A stretch of DNA of 6,732 nt from Akkermansiaceae bacterium. Its GTDB lineage: Bacteria > Verrucomicrobiota > Verrucomicrobiia > Verrucomicrobiales > Akkermansiaceae. Positions 4,856 through 6,732 of the stretch are shown here, piece by piece (the stretch's first letter is position 1; each line of letters opens with the position of its first letter). The stretch covers positions 1-6,732 of the forward strand of contig JALZVA010000053.1 in the NCBI GenBank assembly GCA_023301335.1. The letters are read 5' to 3'. Made by a program: the position numbers and the translations under genes. The notes beneath the pieces are model-generated. The model did not search any database, was not told the DNA's origin, and worked only from the letters and a program-made list of their open reading frames with translations.

Positions 4856-6122
4856 TGATCACACATTCCATATGGCGGGTTTGTGGGAATAGATCAAACG
4901 GCTGGATACAGCGAATGGTGTATCCAGCACTAAGAAAGTGGGTGAGGTCACGCATCTGCGTGGCAGGATCACATGAGACATAGACAATTAAGGAGGGGGC
5001 GAAGTCTAATAGTTGTTTTAGAAACTTTTGATCACACCCAGCTCTAGGAGGATCGATGACCACTGTGGTGTCAGATCCTTGAGAGTGGACTTCCTTAAAG
5101 AGCTGCTCTGCACTTGCGGTAATGAACGTTGCATTAGCAATGCCATTAGCCTTGGCGTTGAAGCGAGCCCAGTCCGCTGAACTGGCTGAAACTTCGATGC
5201 CTGTAACGTGCTCGAAGCGATCGGCTAGGGAGAGAGAGAATAGCCCGCAGCCACAGTAAGCGTCTAAGAGGTAAGTGTTAGATAAGGACGTGGCTTGATC
5301 GGCAACATACTGGGTGAAGGACTCTAGAATAAACGGATTATTTTGAAAGAAATCACCCGCTAGAAAATGAAACTCTAAGTCCCCAACAGTTTGAGTGATC
5401 GCATTACTCGCATGGGTTTCCACACTTTCAGCGTTCATTCTGAGGAGAAGTTCGCCTCCAGATTTTAGAAACTTAGCATTCGCTTGAAGTTGCTTCTTTT
5501 CTGCTAGGAGTCGCTGGTTGAGTGGCTCCATAGCAATCTGACAATGGTGGATGTCTACTAGCGTATTTTTATGGGAATAATGGGTGAAGCCAAGAGCCCC
5601 GATCTTGCCTTTTTCTGGTGTGTCGTAGCGAGGGGTGATCTTGGCGCGGTAGTTCCAGATCTGAGTTGTGCTGATGGGTTCATTGATAGGGGAGTCAATG
5701 TCAGCTAGCCTATTGAGCTGGCTTTTGATTTGCTCCGTCTTATGTTGCAACTGCGCAGGGTAAGAAAGATGCTGAAGGTGACAGCCTCCACAGTGCCCAA
5801 AATGTTTACAGTTTGGCTCGACCCGATCTTCTGAGGAAGTTAGGAGCTGAATAAGCTCACCGGTAGAGTTGGTTTTTCCATTGTGAGTGATTCTGACTTT
5901 CACCTTTTCGCCAGGGAGAGCCAGAGGGACAAAGACGACCCAGTTGGTGACAGATTCTCCATTTTTTGCGGTGTGGTCGAGCCTGCCAATGCCTTGCCCC
6001 TGATGGCTCAGTGCATCAATTGTAAGCTCAACTTCTTCATGCTTCTCAAAAGGGAATGCGGTGAAGGTTTTTTTGTAATGTCCACGGTGTGCTTTACGCA
6101 CATTATTTCGGCGGTTTGCCAT
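4836..6122 (-). CDS. rlmD: 23S rRNA (uracil-5-)-methyltransferase, RlmD/RumA type
   Basis: This is a SAM-dependent RNA m5U methyltransferase of the TrmA/RlmC/RlmD family, 428 residues. The N-terminus is basic (residues 1-20). A TRAM RNA-binding domain covers about 28-95. It is followed by the iron-sulfur cluster cysteines C105, C111 and C114 (CKHFGHCGGC), with C194 as the likely fourth ligand. The catalytic domain has FFQNN with Q260, the SAM-binding LDAYCGCGLFSL at 286-297, DPPRAGC at 357-363, the nucleophile C384 in YVSCDP and the general base E419 in RHMEC. TRAM plus the iron-sulfur site separates it from TrmA. RlmD methylates U1939 of 23S rRNA in E. coli; that target is inferred here, and an RlmC- or RlmCD-like specificity is possible. 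The ATG at 6122 gives a full TRAM domain and has no Shine-Dalgarno site. It lies 40 bp downstream of galE on the same strand, so co-transcription is plausible. Confidence 0.92.
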   Translation of the reverse strand: MANRRNNVRKAHRGHYKKTFTAFPFEKHEEVELTIDALSHQGQGIGRLDHTAKNGESVTNWVVFVPLALPGEKVKVRITHNGKTNSTGELIQLLTSSEDRVEPNCKHFGHCGGCHLQHLSYPAQLQHKTEQIKSQLNRLADIDSPINEPISTTQIWNYRAKITPRYDTPEKGKIGALGFTHYSHKNTLVDIHHCQIAMEPLNQRLLAEKKQLQANAKFLKSGGELLLRMNAESVETHASNAITQTVGDLEFHFLAGDFFQNNPFILESFTQYVADQATSLSNTYLLDAYCGCGLFSLSLADRFEHVTGIEVSASSADWARFNAKANGIANATFITASAEQLFKEVHSQGSDTTVVIDPPRAGCDQKFLKQLLDFAPSLIVYVSCDPATQMRDLTHFLSAGYTIRCIQPFDLFPQTRHMECVITLERSA

Positions 6123-6162
6123 GGTAATAAGTAATTTAAGAGAAAGCTTTTCTACGAAAAAT

Positions 6163-6732
6163 CTATTCTGATTCCTCGTAGCCGTTAGGATTGTTAGATT
6201 GCCATTTCCATGTGTCAGAAGTCATCTCTGTAATCGTTCTATGAGCCTGCCATTGAAGCTTTTCATTGGCTAAACTTGGATCGGCAAAGCAGGTGGCAAT
6301 GTCACCGTCACGGCGTGGTTTTATAGCATAGGGGAGTTTCTTTCCACAGGCTTCCTCGAAAGCTGTAAGTATTTCAAGGACAGAAGTTCCCGTACCAGTT
6401 CCTAAATTATACACACGAATGCCAGAATCATTGTGATGTGTTTTCAATGCTGCTAAATGCCCGAGTGCAAGGTCAACGACGTGAATGTAATCTCTGACAC
6501 CTGTGCCGTCCGAGGTGTCATAATCATCCCCAAACACGCCTAAGCTCTCAAGTTTTCCAACGGCAACCTGAGCGATGAAGGGCATAAGATTGTTAGGGAT
6601 GCCGTTAGGGTCTTCGCCAATTTGTCCAGAGGCATGAGCTCCAACGGGATTGAAATACCTAAGTAGAGTGATATTCAGCGCAGGGTTAGCAGTGGCATAA
6701 TCTCGGAAGATATCCTCGATCATAAGTTTTGA
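6163..6732 (-). CDS. galE: UDP-glucose 4-epimerase, C-terminal part (runs off the window edge)
   Basis: GalE interconverts UDP-glucose and UDP-galactose with bound NAD, serving the Leland pathway of galactose metabolism and supplying sugar for surface polysaccharides. Only about 189 C-terminal codons are present out of a usual 330-340. The frame stays open to the window end, and the first visible residues, SKLMIEDI, match the segment right after the catalytic Tyr of YxxxK. The Lys here is the K of that motif; the Tyr and the NAD-binding Rossmann half lie outside. Diagnostic motifs include LLRYFNPVGAH, GEDPNGIPNNLMPFIAQVAVG, DGTGVRDYIHVVDLA, YNLGTG and KPRRDGD, all typical of GalE. The internal ATG at 6723 is not the start. 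It ends at TAG 6165-6163, 40 bp before the rRNA methyltransferase. The protein itself looks intact as far as it can be seen. Confidence 0.96.
   Translation of the reverse strand, partial: SKLMIEDIFRDYATANPALNITLLRYFNPVGAHASGQIGEDPNGIPNNLMPFIAQVAVGKLESLGVFGDDYDTSDGTGVRDYIHVVDLALGHLAALKTHHNDSGIRVYNLGTGTGTSVLEILTAFEEACGKKLPYAIKPRRDGDIATCFADPSLANEKLQWQAHRTITEMTSDTWKWQSNNPNGYEESE

Noticed and set aside
5883..6134. Plus-strand frame inside the rRNA methyltransferase gene
   Set aside because: It is antisense to the TRAM domain region and resembles no protein family.
6141..6153. AGAAA-GCT-TTTCT hairpin between galE and rlmD as a terminator
   Set aside because: A five-pair A/T stem without a following U-run is too weak to call.

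Overview
The window looks like chromosomal DNA from a bacterium of the Verrucomicrobiota. The main clue is a secreted protein ending in a PEP-CTERM sorting signal (VPEP, hydrophobic stretch, RRKR). The non-Shine-Dalgarno gene starts fit this but do not prove it. The assignment is inference; no rRNA or other strong phylogenetic marker is present.

From left to right: a minus-strand PEP-CTERM protein gene (4-648) is followed by about 1.9 kb without an intact gene (649-2527). This stretch is mostly decaying mobile DNA. It holds an IS110-family transposase pseudogene (1099-1744, minus), then a hairpin-rich non-coding block upstream of it (about 1780-2140) where an IS110 bridge RNA could once have been encoded, then a broken relBE-type toxin-antitoxin module (2160-2527, minus). 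Next to the broken antitoxin start lies a nearly perfect 32-bp inverted repeat (2538-2569), probably the old operator. The transposase and the toxin have both lost catalytic residues, and several of the inferred changes are G:C to A:T.

The right half is ordinary housekeeping sequence. It contains a minus-strand lipoprotein with a BamE/SmpA-like region and a Gly/Tyr/Arg-rich insert (2579-3100). Divergent from it is gpmI, the cofactor-independent phosphoglycerate mutase of glycolysis (3288-4829, plus). Converging on gpmI, with only six bases between the stop codons, is an RlmD-type 23S rRNA uracil-5 methyltransferase (4836-6122, minus). Upstream of that, 40 bp away on the same strand, is the C-terminal part of galE, UDP-glucose 4-epimerase, which runs off the right edge (6163-6732). 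galE and the methyltransferase could be co-transcribed, although their functions are unrelated.

I did not find a convincing new system. The points most worth a second look are the candidate bridge-RNA region, the antitoxin remnant that has lost its DNA-binding part but kept its toxin-binding tail, and the Gly/Tyr/Arg-rich lipoprotein.
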